Source of the DNA: [Empedobacter] haloabium
Lineage (GTDB): Bacteria > Pseudomonadota > Gammaproteobacteria > Burkholderiales > Burkholderiaceae_D
NCBI GenBank assembly: GCA_008011715.2
Contig: CP136508.1
Location: forward strand, 2,666,001-2,730,000
Length of the DNA: 64,000 bases
Direction: 5' to 3'
In this document: positions 36,018 through 44,519 of the stretch, piece by piece
How positions within the stretch are numbered: the first letter of the stretch is position 1
How the letters are laid out: each line of letters starts with the position of its first letter
The notes under the pieces: model-generated
Databases searched by the model: none
What the model was told of the DNA's origin: nothing
What the model saw: only the letters and a program-made list of their open reading frames with translations
Made by a program: the position numbers and the translations under genes

Positions 36018-37232
36018 TCAGATCCTGATCGCGCTGATCGTGTCGTAGATGGGACCCAGCACGGACAGCATGATCCAGCCCAGCAGCAGCCCCAGGATCA
36101 CCGTCATCGCCGGCTCGATCATCGCCTGCACGCGCTCGATCTGCTCGCGCACCTCGCGGTTATAGAAGTAGGCCACGTTGCGCAGCGCGCCGTCGAGGGC
36201 GCCGGTGGCCTCGCCCACCTTCAGCATGCGCACGACCAGCGCCGGGAAGATGCCCGTGGTGGCGAAGGCGGCGGTGACGCTGTGGCCTTCCGAGATCAGC
36301 TGGGCGGCGCGGCGCAGCGCGGCCGCGACGACCCGGTTGCCGACGATGCCCTCGGACAGCCGGATGCAGTCCAGGATCGTGATGCCGGAGGCGTACATCA
36401 GCGCGAAGAACGTGGCGAAGCGGGCCAGGATGATCTTGTGCAGCACCGGGCCGACCGGCCACGCGCGCAGCTTCAGGCGGTCGAACGCGAAGGCGGCGCG
36501 CTCGCTGCGGCGCAGCCACCAGCGCGTGCCGAACCACAGCGCCACCGGCAGTGCCAGCAGCACGAACCACCAGTCGATGAAGACATTCGAGACGGCGATC
36601 AGCGCCTTCGTGTGCAGTGGCAGCTCGCGCCCCATGTTGCCGATGAAACTGGTCAGCTGCGGCACCAGGTAGATCATCAGGAAGAACGTCACGGCGGTGA
36701 CGACGAGCAGCACGACGGCCGGGTAGGTGACGATCTTCTTCGTCTGCGCGGCCAGTTCGTCCTGCCATTTCAATCCGGCCGCCAGGTCGCGGAACACCTC
36801 GTTGACCTTGCCGCTTTCCTCGCCCGCCCGCACCAGGCTGGTGAAGGTGGGGTCGAACACGTCCGGGTAGCCGGCCAGCGCATCGGACAGCTGCAGGCCG
36901 CCCTCGATCTTCTCGATCAGGTCCGTGACGATTTCGCGCAAGCGCAGGTGGTCCATGCTGTCGCGCAGGTCGTTCAGCGCGTCGAGGATCGGCACGCCGG
37001 CGCTGGCCATCTGCTCCATGTGGAAGCAGAAGTTGATCAGGTCGCGCCGCGAGATCGCGCGCCGGCCGGCCGCGCCCAGCGGCAGGCGGCGCTGGCGCGT
37101 CTGGCGGAAGTCGATCAGGTCCAGGTCCATGCGCGACAGGCGCAGTTCCAGGTCAGGCACGTTCAGCGCGTCCATGTCGCCGGGCACGATCTCGCCGGTC
37201 GGGGTCATCGCGCGGTAGAGGAACTTCGGCAT
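36018..37232 (-). CDS. GspF/PilC-family inner-membrane platform protein
   Basis: 404 residues, ATG at 37232. Two T2SSF domains are recognisable, each starting with the hallmark FCFHMEQMASAGVPILDALND (from about residue 67) and ARFATFFALMYASGITILDCIRL (about 272), each preceding membrane helices (VVLLVVTAVTFFLMIYLV; WWFVLLALPVALW; MTVILGLLLGWIMLSVLGPIYD). N-terminal 60-residue GspF-N segment with L-Y-R-A-M-T-P-T-G. The protein passes rotation or motion from the GspE ATPase to pilin assembly. The MSHA homologue MshG lies at 46235. GspE ends one base upstream. Confidence 0.93.
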   Translation of the reverse strand: MPKFLYRAMTPTGEIVPGDMDALNVPDLELRLSRMDLDLIDFRQTRQRRLPLGAAGRRAISRRDLINFCFHMEQMASAGVPILDALNDLRDSMDHLRLREIVTDLIEKIEGGLQLSDALAGYPDVFDPTFTSLVRAGEESGKVNEVFRDLAAGLKWQDELAAQTKKIVTYPAVVLLVVTAVTFFLMIYLVPQLTSFIGNMGRELPLHTKALIAVSNVFIDWWFVLLALPVALWFGTRWWLRRSERAAFAFDRLKLRAWPVGPVLHKIILARFATFFALMYASGITILDCIRLSEGIVGNRVVAAALRRAAQLISEGHSVTAAFATTGIFPALVVRMLKVGEATGALDGALRNVAYFYNREVREQIERVQAMIEPAMTVILGLLLGWIMLSVLGPIYDTISAIRI

Positions 37233-37233
37233 G

Positions 37234-38928
37234 TCAGGCCAGCCTGTCCGTCAGGTCGACCACGCGCGACACCTCGTCCAGCGTCGTCGCCCCTTCCAGC
37301 ACGCGCCGCATGCCGTCGTCCACCAGCGAGCGGAAACCGCTGGCGCGCGCCGCGTTGCGCAGCTCGCGCACGGAGGCGCGGCGCGCCACCAGCTCGTCCA
37401 GCTCGGCGTTCATCTTCAGCAGTTCCATGATCGCCAGGCGGCCCTTGTAGCCCTGGTGCGCGCAGCGCTCGCAGCCCACGGCGCGGTAGATCGTGGCGGG
37501 CGTGCCCTCGGGCTCGAGGCCCAGCAGGCGGCGCTCCAGCGCGTCCGCCGTGAACGGCGCGCGGCAGTGCGTGCACAGGCGCCGCACCAGGCGCTGGGCG
37601 ATGATGCCGATGATGTTGCCGGCCAGGACGTCCGCCACGACGCCGATGTCCAGCAGGCGCGAGATCGAGCCGACCGCGGAGTTGGTGTGCAGGGTCGAAT
37701 ACACCTGGTGGCCCGTCATGGCGGCGGCCAGCGCCATGTCGGCCGTTTCCTTGTCGCGGATCTCGCCGACCAGGATCACGTCCGGGTCCTGGCGCAGGAT
37801 CGAGCGGATGCCGTCGGCGAAGCCCAGCTTGGACGACTCGTTGACGGAGGTCTGGCGGATCATGCTCATCGGGTATTCGACCGGGTCCTCCAGGGTCATG
37901 ATGTTGACGGCCTCGGTATTGATGTGGTTCAGGATCGAATACAGGGTCGTCGTCTTGCCCGAACCGGTCGGCCCGGTGACCAGGATCAGGCCGTCCGGAC
38001 GGGCGATCATCAGTTTCAACAGGTCCAGTTCGCGCTCGGCCAGACCCAGCCCGTCCAGCGGCACCAGACCCTTCTGCCGGTCCAGCACGCGCAGCACGAA
38101 GTTCTCGCCGTGCGTGGTGGGCTGCGCGCTGGCGCGAAAATCGATCTGGCGGCCGGAGAACTTGATCGAGATGCGGCCGTCCTGCGGCGCGCGCGTCTCG
38201 GCGATGTTCATGTTGCTGATCACCTTCAGCCGCACGGCCATCGCCGGCCAGTAGGATTTGTGCAGGCTGCGGATCTGGCGCAGGATGCCGTCGATGCGGT
38301 AGCGGATGCGCAGGAAGCTGTGCTCCGGCTCGAAGTGGATGTCGGAGGCGCCGTTCTGCACGGCGTCGGCCAGCAGCGCGTCGATCAGCCGCACCATCGG
38401 GTGGCTGTATGCGTCCGACGTGCCCTGGTACGATACCTCGCCCGTCTCGATCTCGTGCAGGATGCCGTCGATCGACAGCTCGAAGCCGTAATACTGGTCG
38501 ATCGCCCGGTGGATGTCGGATTCGTTGACGAGCAGCGGCGTGATCGTGATGCCCTTGACCAGCATCGCGTGGATCTGGTCCAGCGCCACGATATTGCTGG
38601 TGTTCGACATCGCCAGCACGAGATTGTCGGTATCGCGTTCGTAGACGATCGGGAACACGCTGTAGCGCGCCGCGACGTCCTTCGGGATCAGCTTCAGCGC
38701 GACCGCGTCCACCACCAGCGCGTTCAGGTCGGCCGACTGGGTGTTGAGGTTTTCCGACAGCGCCTCGCGCACCGTGGCCTCGGTGACGAAGCCGAGCGTG
38801 ATCAGCAGCCGCCCCAGCGGCTCGCCGCCGCGCTTCTGTTCGATCAGCGCGATGCGCAGCTGGTCTTCGCTGATGACGCCTTTTTCGATCAGCAGCTTGC
38901 CGAGCGGGAGTTTGACCTGTTCTGCCAC
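37234..38928 (-). CDS. GspE/PilB-family assembly ATPase with two MshEN-type N-terminal repeats
   Basis: 564 residues from GTG at 38928; the nearest ATG (38940) runs into a stop. Walker A GPTGSGKT (319-326), the Asp box TLEDPVEYPM, Walker B ILVGEIRDKETAD, His box TGHQVYSTLHTNSA and a zinc Cys pair set (LCTHC, GCERC) are all present. Two N-terminal MshEN repeats start PLGKLLIEKG (8-17) and PLGRLLITLG (37-46). In MshE the first residue is an Arg that contacts c-di-GMP; here both are Pro. The ATPase would drive pilus-like fibre extension for this operon, perhaps without c-di-GMP control. Confidence 0.94.
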   Translation of the reverse strand: MAEQVKLPLGKLLIEKGVISEDQLRIALIEQKRGGEPLGRLLITLGFVTEATVREALSENLNTQSADLNALVVDAVALKLIPKDVAARYSVFPIVYERDTDNLVLAMSNTSNIVALDQIHAMLVKGITITPLLVNESDIHRAIDQYYGFELSIDGILHEIETGEVSYQGTSDAYSHPMVRLIDALLADAVQNGASDIHFEPEHSFLRIRYRIDGILRQIRSLHKSYWPAMAVRLKVISNMNIAETRAPQDGRISIKFSGRQIDFRASAQPTTHGENFVLRVLDRQKGLVPLDGLGLAERELDLLKLMIARPDGLILVTGPTGSGKTTTLYSILNHINTEAVNIMTLEDPVEYPMSMIRQTSVNESSKLGFADGIRSILRQDPDVILVGEIRDKETADMALAAAMTGHQVYSTLHTNSAVGSISRLLDIGVVADVLAGNIIGIIAQRLVRRLCTHCRAPFTADALERRLLGLEPEGTPATIYRAVGCERCAHQGYKGRLAIMELLKMNAELDELVARRASVRELRNAARASGFRSLVDDGMRRVLEGATTLDEVSRVVDLTDRLA

Positions 38929-38959
38929 GGCTTAGTCCATGCCTTTACGCCATGCCACG

Positions 38960-40696
38960 TCAGTTCCCCGCCGGCCGGGCCGGGGCCGATGGCGCCGCCG
39001 GCTGGAGCGGAGCGCTGGCGGTGGCCAGTTCGCGCAGGCGGCGCTGCACGGCGGTGCGCTCGAAGCCGGCCGGGCCGGGCAGCGCCAGGGCGCGCTCGTA
39101 ATAGCCGGCGGCCAGCTTGCCCTGGTTCAGGCGGTCCAGGCCCACGGCCAGGTTGAAGGCGTAGTCGGCATTGTCCGGCGCGGCAGTGAAGGCGCGGAAA
39201 TAGGCCTGCTGTGCCTCCGGCCAGCGGCCCTGGCGTGCGTACAGGTTACCCAACGCGAACAGCACGGGTCCGGCGTCGGGCCGGCCCTTGAGGATGTCGC
39301 GCAGCTTTGCCTCGCTGCGTGCCGTGTCGCCCGGGCGCAGCGCCACCAGCGCGGTCAGCGCGTCCGGGTCGTGCGGGTCGAGCTCGAGCAGGCGGGCGTA
39401 GATGGCGGCCGCCTGGGCGGCGCGGTTGTCGCGCTGGGCAACGGCGGCGCTGCCCAGCAGGGCATCGCGGTTGTTCGGGTCCTGGCGCAAGGCCGCCTCG
39501 TACTGCTGGCGCGCACCGGCGAGGTCGCCCGCCACGAACGACGCGTAGGCCGCCTGCACCGCCGGCGCGATGGCCGGGCCGTTGCCGCGGGCGATGCGCA
39601 CGTCCGCGCCGGCCCCGTTCGCGGGCACATACGCGGGCGCGCCCGCGGCCGCGTAGGCCGGCGTGGCGGGTGCGGCCGGGGCAGCGGGCGCGGGGGCACC
39701 CGCCAGCGTGGCCTCGACCGTCTGGTCGCGCTCGGCCTGCTGCACCCGCTCGGCCAGGTCCTGCTGGGCGGCCTGGCGGATGGCCGGGTCGTCGCTGACG
39801 GTCGGTCCGCTCAGCACCCGTGGCCGCGAGACGCGGCGCTCGGCCGGGACGGGCGCCGCGGCGGCGACGGCCGCAGGGGCGGGCACGGCGGCAGGCGCCG
39901 CGGCAGCGGCCGACACCGGCGCGACAGCCGTGGCAGGGATGGCGCCCGGCGCGGCGGACGGCGGCGTGAGCGCTGCCAGCGCCGGATCGGGTGTCGTGGC
40001 GGGGACCGCGGCGGACCCGGCGCCCGCCGGCTCGGCCGGCGCCACGACGATGCCGGTCGCGCCGGTGGCGCTGGGCGGCGGCATCGGCACCATCGGCAGC
40101 GCGGCGCCAGGCCCGGGGGCGGACGTGGCACGCCAGTAGATATAGCCGAACGTGCCGAGCAGCACCAGCAGGATGCCGGACAGGCCGGCCACGCGCACGC
40201 GTGCCATGTCCAGGCCCGGCCGGGTGGTCGCTGCCGCGGCGCGGGCCCGGGCGGCGGCGCGGGCGGCACCGGCGTCGGGCCGGGGCGGTTGCGCCGTCTC
40301 GCCGGCGCGGCCGCGCTGCGCGGCGGCACGGGCCTTGGCCGGTTCATGGCGGGCCTGCGGCGGCACCGGATCGTGCACGGCCTCGGCGGCCGGCTGCAGG
40401 GGGATGGACGGCTCGGCGGCGGGCCGCGGCGGCGCCGGGCGGGCCGGGGCGGCCGCGGCCGGGGGCGCCACCGCGGCGGCCGGCTCGGGCGCCGCGTCGA
40501 GCGGCTCCAGGCTCAGTTCCAGCCCGCCGGCGGCCGGCGCCGGCGCGGGCACCTCGGCATCGGCGGCGGGACGCGCCGCCGGCGCATCCGTCAGCGGCTC
40601 CAGGCCCCAGTCGCCGGTGCCGCCCACGTCCTCCTCGGGCAGGCCGTTCTGGCGCGCCCGTTCCGCTTTCTTCAGCGCCTGCATCAGGAGGCTCAT
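38960..40696 (-). CDS. TPR protein with GspB/MshN-like N-terminus
   Basis: 578 residues from ATG at 40696, overlapping the secretin stop. The N-terminus MSLLMQALKKAERARQNG is the family start of MshN/GspB-like inner-membrane proteins. A Pro/Ala-rich cytoplasmic region leads to one membrane helix (about 170-190, VAGLSGILLVLLGTFGYIYW), a long Ala/Pro linker and four or more TPR units from about residue 385 (AAYASFVAGDLAGARQQYEAALRQDPNNRDALLG and following). Probably connects the platform to the secretin or peptidoglycan. The MSHA locus has its own MshN at 59609. Confidence 0.85.
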   Translation of the reverse strand: MSLLMQALKKAERARQNGLPEEDVGGTGDWGLEPLTDAPAARPAADAEVPAPAPAAGGLELSLEPLDAAPEPAAAVAPPAAAAPARPAPPRPAAEPSIPLQPAAEAVHDPVPPQARHEPAKARAAAQRGRAGETAQPPRPDAGAARAAARARAAAATTRPGLDMARVRVAGLSGILLVLLGTFGYIYWRATSAPGPGAALPMVPMPPPSATGATGIVVAPAEPAGAGSAAVPATTPDPALAALTPPSAAPGAIPATAVAPVSAAAAAPAAVPAPAAVAAAAPVPAERRVSRPRVLSGPTVSDDPAIRQAAQQDLAERVQQAERDQTVEATLAGAPAPAAPAAPATPAYAAAGAPAYVPANGAGADVRIARGNGPAIAPAVQAAYASFVAGDLAGARQQYEAALRQDPNNRDALLGSAAVAQRDNRAAQAAAIYARLLELDPHDPDALTALVALRPGDTARSEAKLRDILKGRPDAGPVLFALGNLYARQGRWPEAQQAYFRAFTAAPDNADYAFNLAVGLDRLNQGKLAAGYYERALALPGPAGFERTAVQRRLRELATASAPLQPAAPSAPARPAGN

Positions 40697-42621
40697 GGCT
40701 GGCCTTTCGCCGGCGTGCCGGCACTGCCGTACGGTTGTTCGTTCAGCGGCGCCTTGCCAGGCAACAGGTAGCGCAGCTCCTTGTAGTCGCCTTCCATGCT
40801 GGCGTCCTTGACGACGACGGCGCGCAGGAAGATCACCAGCTCGGTCTTGGCCGCGCCTTCGTTCCGGTAGGCGAACAGGTTGCCCAGCACGGGAATGCGC
40901 GACACCAGCGGCACGCCGTCCTTCTTGTTGTCCACGCTGTCCTGCATCAGGCCGCCCATGACGGCGGTCTGGCCGCTGTACACCTTCATCACCGATTCCA
41001 CCTCGCGCGCCTGGATCACCGGCACGCGGCTCACCACGTTCTGGCGCGCCAGCTCCGGGTTCGGATCGTCCACGTAGCTGACGATGCGGGTGATGGTGGG
41101 GCGCACGTTGATCGTCACCTCGTCGTCCTCCGAGATCTGCGGCGTCACGCTCATCACGAAGCCGACCGGCACCGTCTCCACGCGCGATTCGTAGGTAGCC
41201 TGGGCGGCGATGCCGCCCGAGGAATTCTGTACGGCCGGCGTCACCTTCAGGGTGAAGAAGACGTTGTTGTCGACCACCTTCAGCAGCGCGGTCTGGTTGT
41301 TCAGCACGCTGATCTTCGGGCTCGACAGCACCTGCACCTTGCCGAACGATTCGAGCATCTGCACGGCCAGCTTGACATTGCCCAGGCCCGACAGGGGATT
41401 GGCGTAGTTGAAGGTGAACACGCCGGTCCCGTTGGTGGCGTCGCTCGGCAGCGGCGCCGCGGTGGAGTTCAGCGTGCCCTGGCCCACGGTGGAAAAATTG
41501 TTGCCGGAGATGCGCGACCAGTTGATGCCCTGCTGGTACTGGTCCGACAGCTTCACCTCCAGGATCGTCGCCTCGATCATCACCTGGCGCTTCGAGGCCG
41601 ACTGCACGATGTCGAGGAACTCGCGCACCTTCTCGTGCTGGCGGCTGGTGGCGCGCACGGCCACCAGGCCGCTTTCGGCGTTGACGATGACGGAGGGCGC
41701 GTTGCGCTGGGCCGCCCGGGCCTGGGCCGTCTGGGCCGCCGTGGCCTGGGCGCCCGGGTAGCTGGCATCGGCCGGCTGGGTGGCGCCGGCTGCCTGGCCG
41801 GCCGGCGTGAAGGCCGGCTGGTAGCCGCCCGGTTGGCCCGGCTGCACGGGCTGGCCCGGCTGCGGGTAGGTGCCCGGCTGCGCCGGCTGGGCCGCCGTGC
41901 CGGTCTGCTCGCGCAGCGCCGCCAGCGGATCGGCCAGCGGGTCGTTCAGGTTGGTCGGCCGCAGCATGTCGCGGATGTTCTTTTCCAGGCTGTACCAGAA
42001 GTTGTTGTCGGCCCGGTTCGACACCGCCGTCGTCGAATTGTTGTTGGCGCTGCCGGAGAGGCTGCCGCCGGCGTTCGGCAGCGCGCCCTGGCCCGTATTC
42101 GAGCCGGTCGTGCTGATGCCGCCCGCGCTGGAACCGCCCGTGGTGGAGATCTGGGTGGCGATGTTGACGCTGCTGCTGGTCGTGCGCGCGATGTTGACGT
42201 AGTCGATGCGGTAGTTGCGCCAGTGCGGCTGGTCGGGCAGCACCAGCAGGGTGCCGCCCTGGATCTCGTAGCGCATGTCGACCTGGCGCGAAATGCGGTC
42301 CAGCAACTGCGGCAGGGTCTGGTCCAGCGCGTTCAGGGTGACGCTGCCTTCGATGGACGGGTGGATGTCCACGTTCAGGCCGGCGTCGCGGGCCAGCGCG
42401 AACAGCACCGATTCCACCGGCACCTTGTGCACCGTGACGCTGTAGGTCTCGACCCGCGGCGTGGGGCGGGGCGGCGGCAGCGCCGGGCTTTGCTGGACGG
42501 GTTCCGGAATGGCGCCCGCCGCCCGCGGCGGCTCCGTGACGTGGGCCGGCGAGATCGGCAGCTGCGGTGCGCCGCATGCCCCCAGGAGTGAGCAGAGCAG
42601 TGTTGCCGCGACTTTTTTCAT
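40693..42621 (-). CDS. Secretin (GspD/PilQ/MshL-type) lipoprotein
   Basis: 642 residues, ATG at 42621. Lipoprotein signal with LLGAC at about 13-17. An N-domain (VPVESVLFALARDAGLNVDI, then SVTLNALDQTLPQLLDRI) precedes a long Gln/Gly/Pro-rich insert and the secretin core: QVMIEATILEVKLSDQYQQG, VLSSPKISVLNNQTALLKVVDN, VTPQISEDDEVTINVRPTITR, MGGLMQDSVDNKKDGVPLVS and RIPVLGNLFAYR. It would form the outer-membrane ring for the fibre or secreted product. The other secretin, MshL, is at 56950. Overlaps by ATGA on both sides. Confidence 0.93.
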   Translation of the reverse strand: MKKVAATLLCSLLGACGAPQLPISPAHVTEPPRAAGAIPEPVQQSPALPPPRPTPRVETYSVTVHKVPVESVLFALARDAGLNVDIHPSIEGSVTLNALDQTLPQLLDRISRQVDMRYEIQGGTLLVLPDQPHWRNYRIDYVNIARTTSSSVNIATQISTTGGSSAGGISTTGSNTGQGALPNAGGSLSGSANNNSTTAVSNRADNNFWYSLEKNIRDMLRPTNLNDPLADPLAALREQTGTAAQPAQPGTYPQPGQPVQPGQPGGYQPAFTPAGQAAGATQPADASYPGAQATAAQTAQARAAQRNAPSVIVNAESGLVAVRATSRQHEKVREFLDIVQSASKRQVMIEATILEVKLSDQYQQGINWSRISGNNFSTVGQGTLNSTAAPLPSDATNGTGVFTFNYANPLSGLGNVKLAVQMLESFGKVQVLSSPKISVLNNQTALLKVVDNNVFFTLKVTPAVQNSSGGIAAQATYESRVETVPVGFVMSVTPQISEDDEVTINVRPTITRIVSYVDDPNPELARQNVVSRVPVIQAREVESVMKVYSGQTAVMGGLMQDSVDNKKDGVPLVSRIPVLGNLFAYRNEGAAKTELVIFLRAVVVKDASMEGDYKELRYLLPGKAPLNEQPYGSAGTPAKGQP

Positions 42622-43622
42622 TGGATGCCGACAGTTGTTTTTGCTGGGTTAGCAAGGATCATCGTATAAATCCGGTCAAACTTCAATTGTGTGCGCGGCG
42701 CGGGCGTGTCCGCCCATGCGGATGCGGCCCACACGGACAGCGCCGCCAGCGCGCAGGCGCCCAGCCCCAGCGCCAGCCAGGCGCGCGGCCCCGCCATGGC
42801 GCGGGCGGTGGTGAACGGCGCCTCGGCGATCGCCTGGCGCGCGTGCCTGGCCGTCACCGCCACGGCATCGTCGGCAAAGGCGGCCATCAATGCCTTGTCG
42901 GCCAGGATATTGATGCGCCGGACGATGCCGCCGGACGTGCGCGCGATCAGGCGCACTGCCGCCGGGCTGAACAGTGGACCGCCGGTGTAGCCGGCCGCGC
43001 GCAGGCGGAACTGCAGGAAGGCCGGTACCAGCCGGGGCGGCAGCGGCGGCACGAAGAAGCTGTGCGTGATGCGCTCGGCCAGCTGGCGCATGCGCGGCAG
43101 CGCCAGGTGCTCGTCCAGTTCCGGCTGACCGAACAGCACGATCTGCAGCAGTTTCTCGCGCGCCGTCTCCAGGTTGGTCAGCAGGCGCACCGCCTCCAGC
43201 GTCTCGAGCGGCATCGCCTGCGCCTCCTCCACCAGCAACACCACCTGGCGGCCCTGCGCGTGGCGCGTGATCAGCTCGCCGTTCAGGCGGCGCAGCACCT
43301 CGTCCGGTCGCCAGTCGCGCGCGTCCAGGCCCAGCTCGGCGGCAATGGCGTACAGCACGTCGTCCGGACCCAGGCTGGGGTTGACCAGGTAGATGGCGTC
43401 GATATGCGCCGGCAACTGGTGTTCCAGCATGCGGCACAGCATGGTCTTGCCGCTGCCCACTTCGCCCGTCACCTTGACGATGCCTTCGCCATGGGTCACG
43501 GCGTACAGCAGCGCGGCCAGCATGTCGCCGCGCTCGTGGCCGCCGTAGAAGAACGCGGGATTCGGCGTGATCGAGAACGGCGCCTGGGCCAGGCCGAAAT
43601 GCTGCAGGTACAGCGCGCTCAT
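42618..43622 (-). CDS. ExeA/MshM-like AAA ATPase
   Basis: 334 residues from ATG at 43622, overlapping the ABC ATPase stop. It starts YLQHFGLAQAPFSITPNPAFFYGG, the ExeA/MshM signature; Walker A is GEVGSGKTML (about 50-59), Walker B is VVLLVEEAQAM (about 126-136), and LLTNLETAREKLLQIVLFGQPELDEHL matches MshM at 58719 almost residue by residue. One membrane helix near residue 285-303 and a short periplasmic tail follow. Such ATPases place the secretin in the envelope. Confidence 0.9.
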   Translation of the reverse strand: MSALYLQHFGLAQAPFSITPNPAFFYGGHERGDMLAALLYAVTHGEGIVKVTGEVGSGKTMLCRMLEHQLPAHIDAIYLVNPSLGPDDVLYAIAAELGLDARDWRPDEVLRRLNGELITRHAQGRQVVLLVEEAQAMPLETLEAVRLLTNLETAREKLLQIVLFGQPELDEHLALPRMRQLAERITHSFFVPPLPPRLVPAFLQFRLRAAGYTGGPLFSPAAVRLIARTSGGIVRRINILADKALMAAFADDAVAVTARHARQAIAEAPFTTARAMAGPRAWLALGLGACALAALSVWAASAWADTPAPRTQLKFDRIYTMILANPAKTTVGIQ

Positions 43623-44392
43623 GCCGCACCCGGCGCCGCGATGGCGGCAAGAAACGCCTGCTCCAGGCCGTCGCTGCCGTAATGACGGCGGCACTCGGCG
43701 GGGCTGCCGTCGAAGCGGATGGCGCCGTCGTGCAGGATGGCCATGCGGTCGCACATCTCGTCCAGGTCGGCCAGCGCGTGCGACGTCATCAGTACCGCCG
43801 TGCCACGCTCACGGCGCCGCCGCAACGCCTGGCGGAACAGCGCGCGCGCCTGCGGGTCCAGGCCGCTGGCGGGCTCGTCGAGCAGGTACAGCTGCTTGTC
43901 CAGCAGCAGGATGGCGGCCAGCCCCAGCTTCTGCGTCATGCCTTTCGAATAGCGCCGCACGCTCATGGCCAGCGCCTCCGGCGCCAGCTGCAGCGCCGCC
44001 AACATGGCCGCGCACGCGGACTCGTCGTGCGGCTGGCCGTGCAGCGCCAGTGTATAACGGAGGAATTCGCCACCGGTCATATAGGACGGCGGCAGGAAGC
44101 GTTCCGGCAGGTAGGCCAGCGGCGCGCGCGCGGCCGGCTGACGGTGGTCGACGCCGAACACGGCGATGCTGCCCGCCTGCGGCGTGACGAAATCGAGGAT
44201 GCACTTGAGCAGGGTGGTCTTGCCGGCCCCGTTGACGCCCGCCAGCCCGACGCATTCGCCCGGCGCGACGGCCAGCGACACGCCGTCCAGCACCGGCCGG
44301 GCGGGCCGGGGCTGGCGGAAGGGCGCGGGGCGGCGCAGCGCGACGTGGGCGTGTCGCACGACGGCTTGGATGCGCAAAGCGGGTGCGGGCAT
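43619..44392 (-). CDS. ABC transporter ATP-binding protein, first gene of the secretion-like operon
   Basis: 257 residues, ATG at 44392. Walker A GVNGAGKTT (about 50-58), a degenerate signature RRYSKGMTQKLGLAA (about 144-158), Walker B LYLLDEPASGLDPQ (about 165-178) and switch His in MTSHALADLDEM. ABC-2 exporters use this type. The permease partner lies 12 kb downstream in the same operon (31127-31885), so the transporter subunits bracket the pilus-like genes. Overlaps the ExeA-like gene by ATGA. The substrate is unknown; possibilities are a glycan, lipid or peptide, or a signal to membrane insertion. Confidence 0.9.
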   Translation of the reverse strand: MPAPALRIQAVVRHAHVALRRPAPFRQPRPARPVLDGVSLAVAPGECVGLAGVNGAGKTTLLKCILDFVTPQAGSIAVFGVDHRQPAARAPLAYLPERFLPPSYMTGGEFLRYTLALHGQPHDESACAAMLAALQLAPEALAMSVRRYSKGMTQKLGLAAILLLDKQLYLLDEPASGLDPQARALFRQALRRRRERGTAVLMTSHALADLDEMCDRMAILHDGAIRFDGSPAECRRHYGSDGLEQAFLAAIAAPGAA

Positions 44393-44519
44393 GTCGGACG
44401 ATCAAATATTGGCAGTCCGCCACTGTAGCAAAGATCAGACGGTGTGCGCTAGGGCACCGTGCGCTTCGGGCACAATGGGCATACAATGCGCCGACACTTG
44501 ACTCAGGGGAATATTTGTT
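44393..44519. promoter_or_regulatory. Divergent promoter region between the ABC/T2S-like and MSHA operons
   Basis: 127 bases separate the two divergent first genes. A TACAAT hexamer at 44482-44487 is a possible -10 for mshE, without a convincing -35 at the proper distance. An AGGGGA at about 44504 serves as mshE ribosome-binding site. Any regulator acting here could switch both machines in opposite directions; no clear operator dyad was recognised. Confidence 0.4.

Noticed and set aside
29765..44392. Classical Gsp type II secretion system
   Set aside because: There is no clear gspG-type major pseudopilin, gspC or gspO, and the gene layout with an ABC transporter and MSHA-like parts differs from gsp loci.
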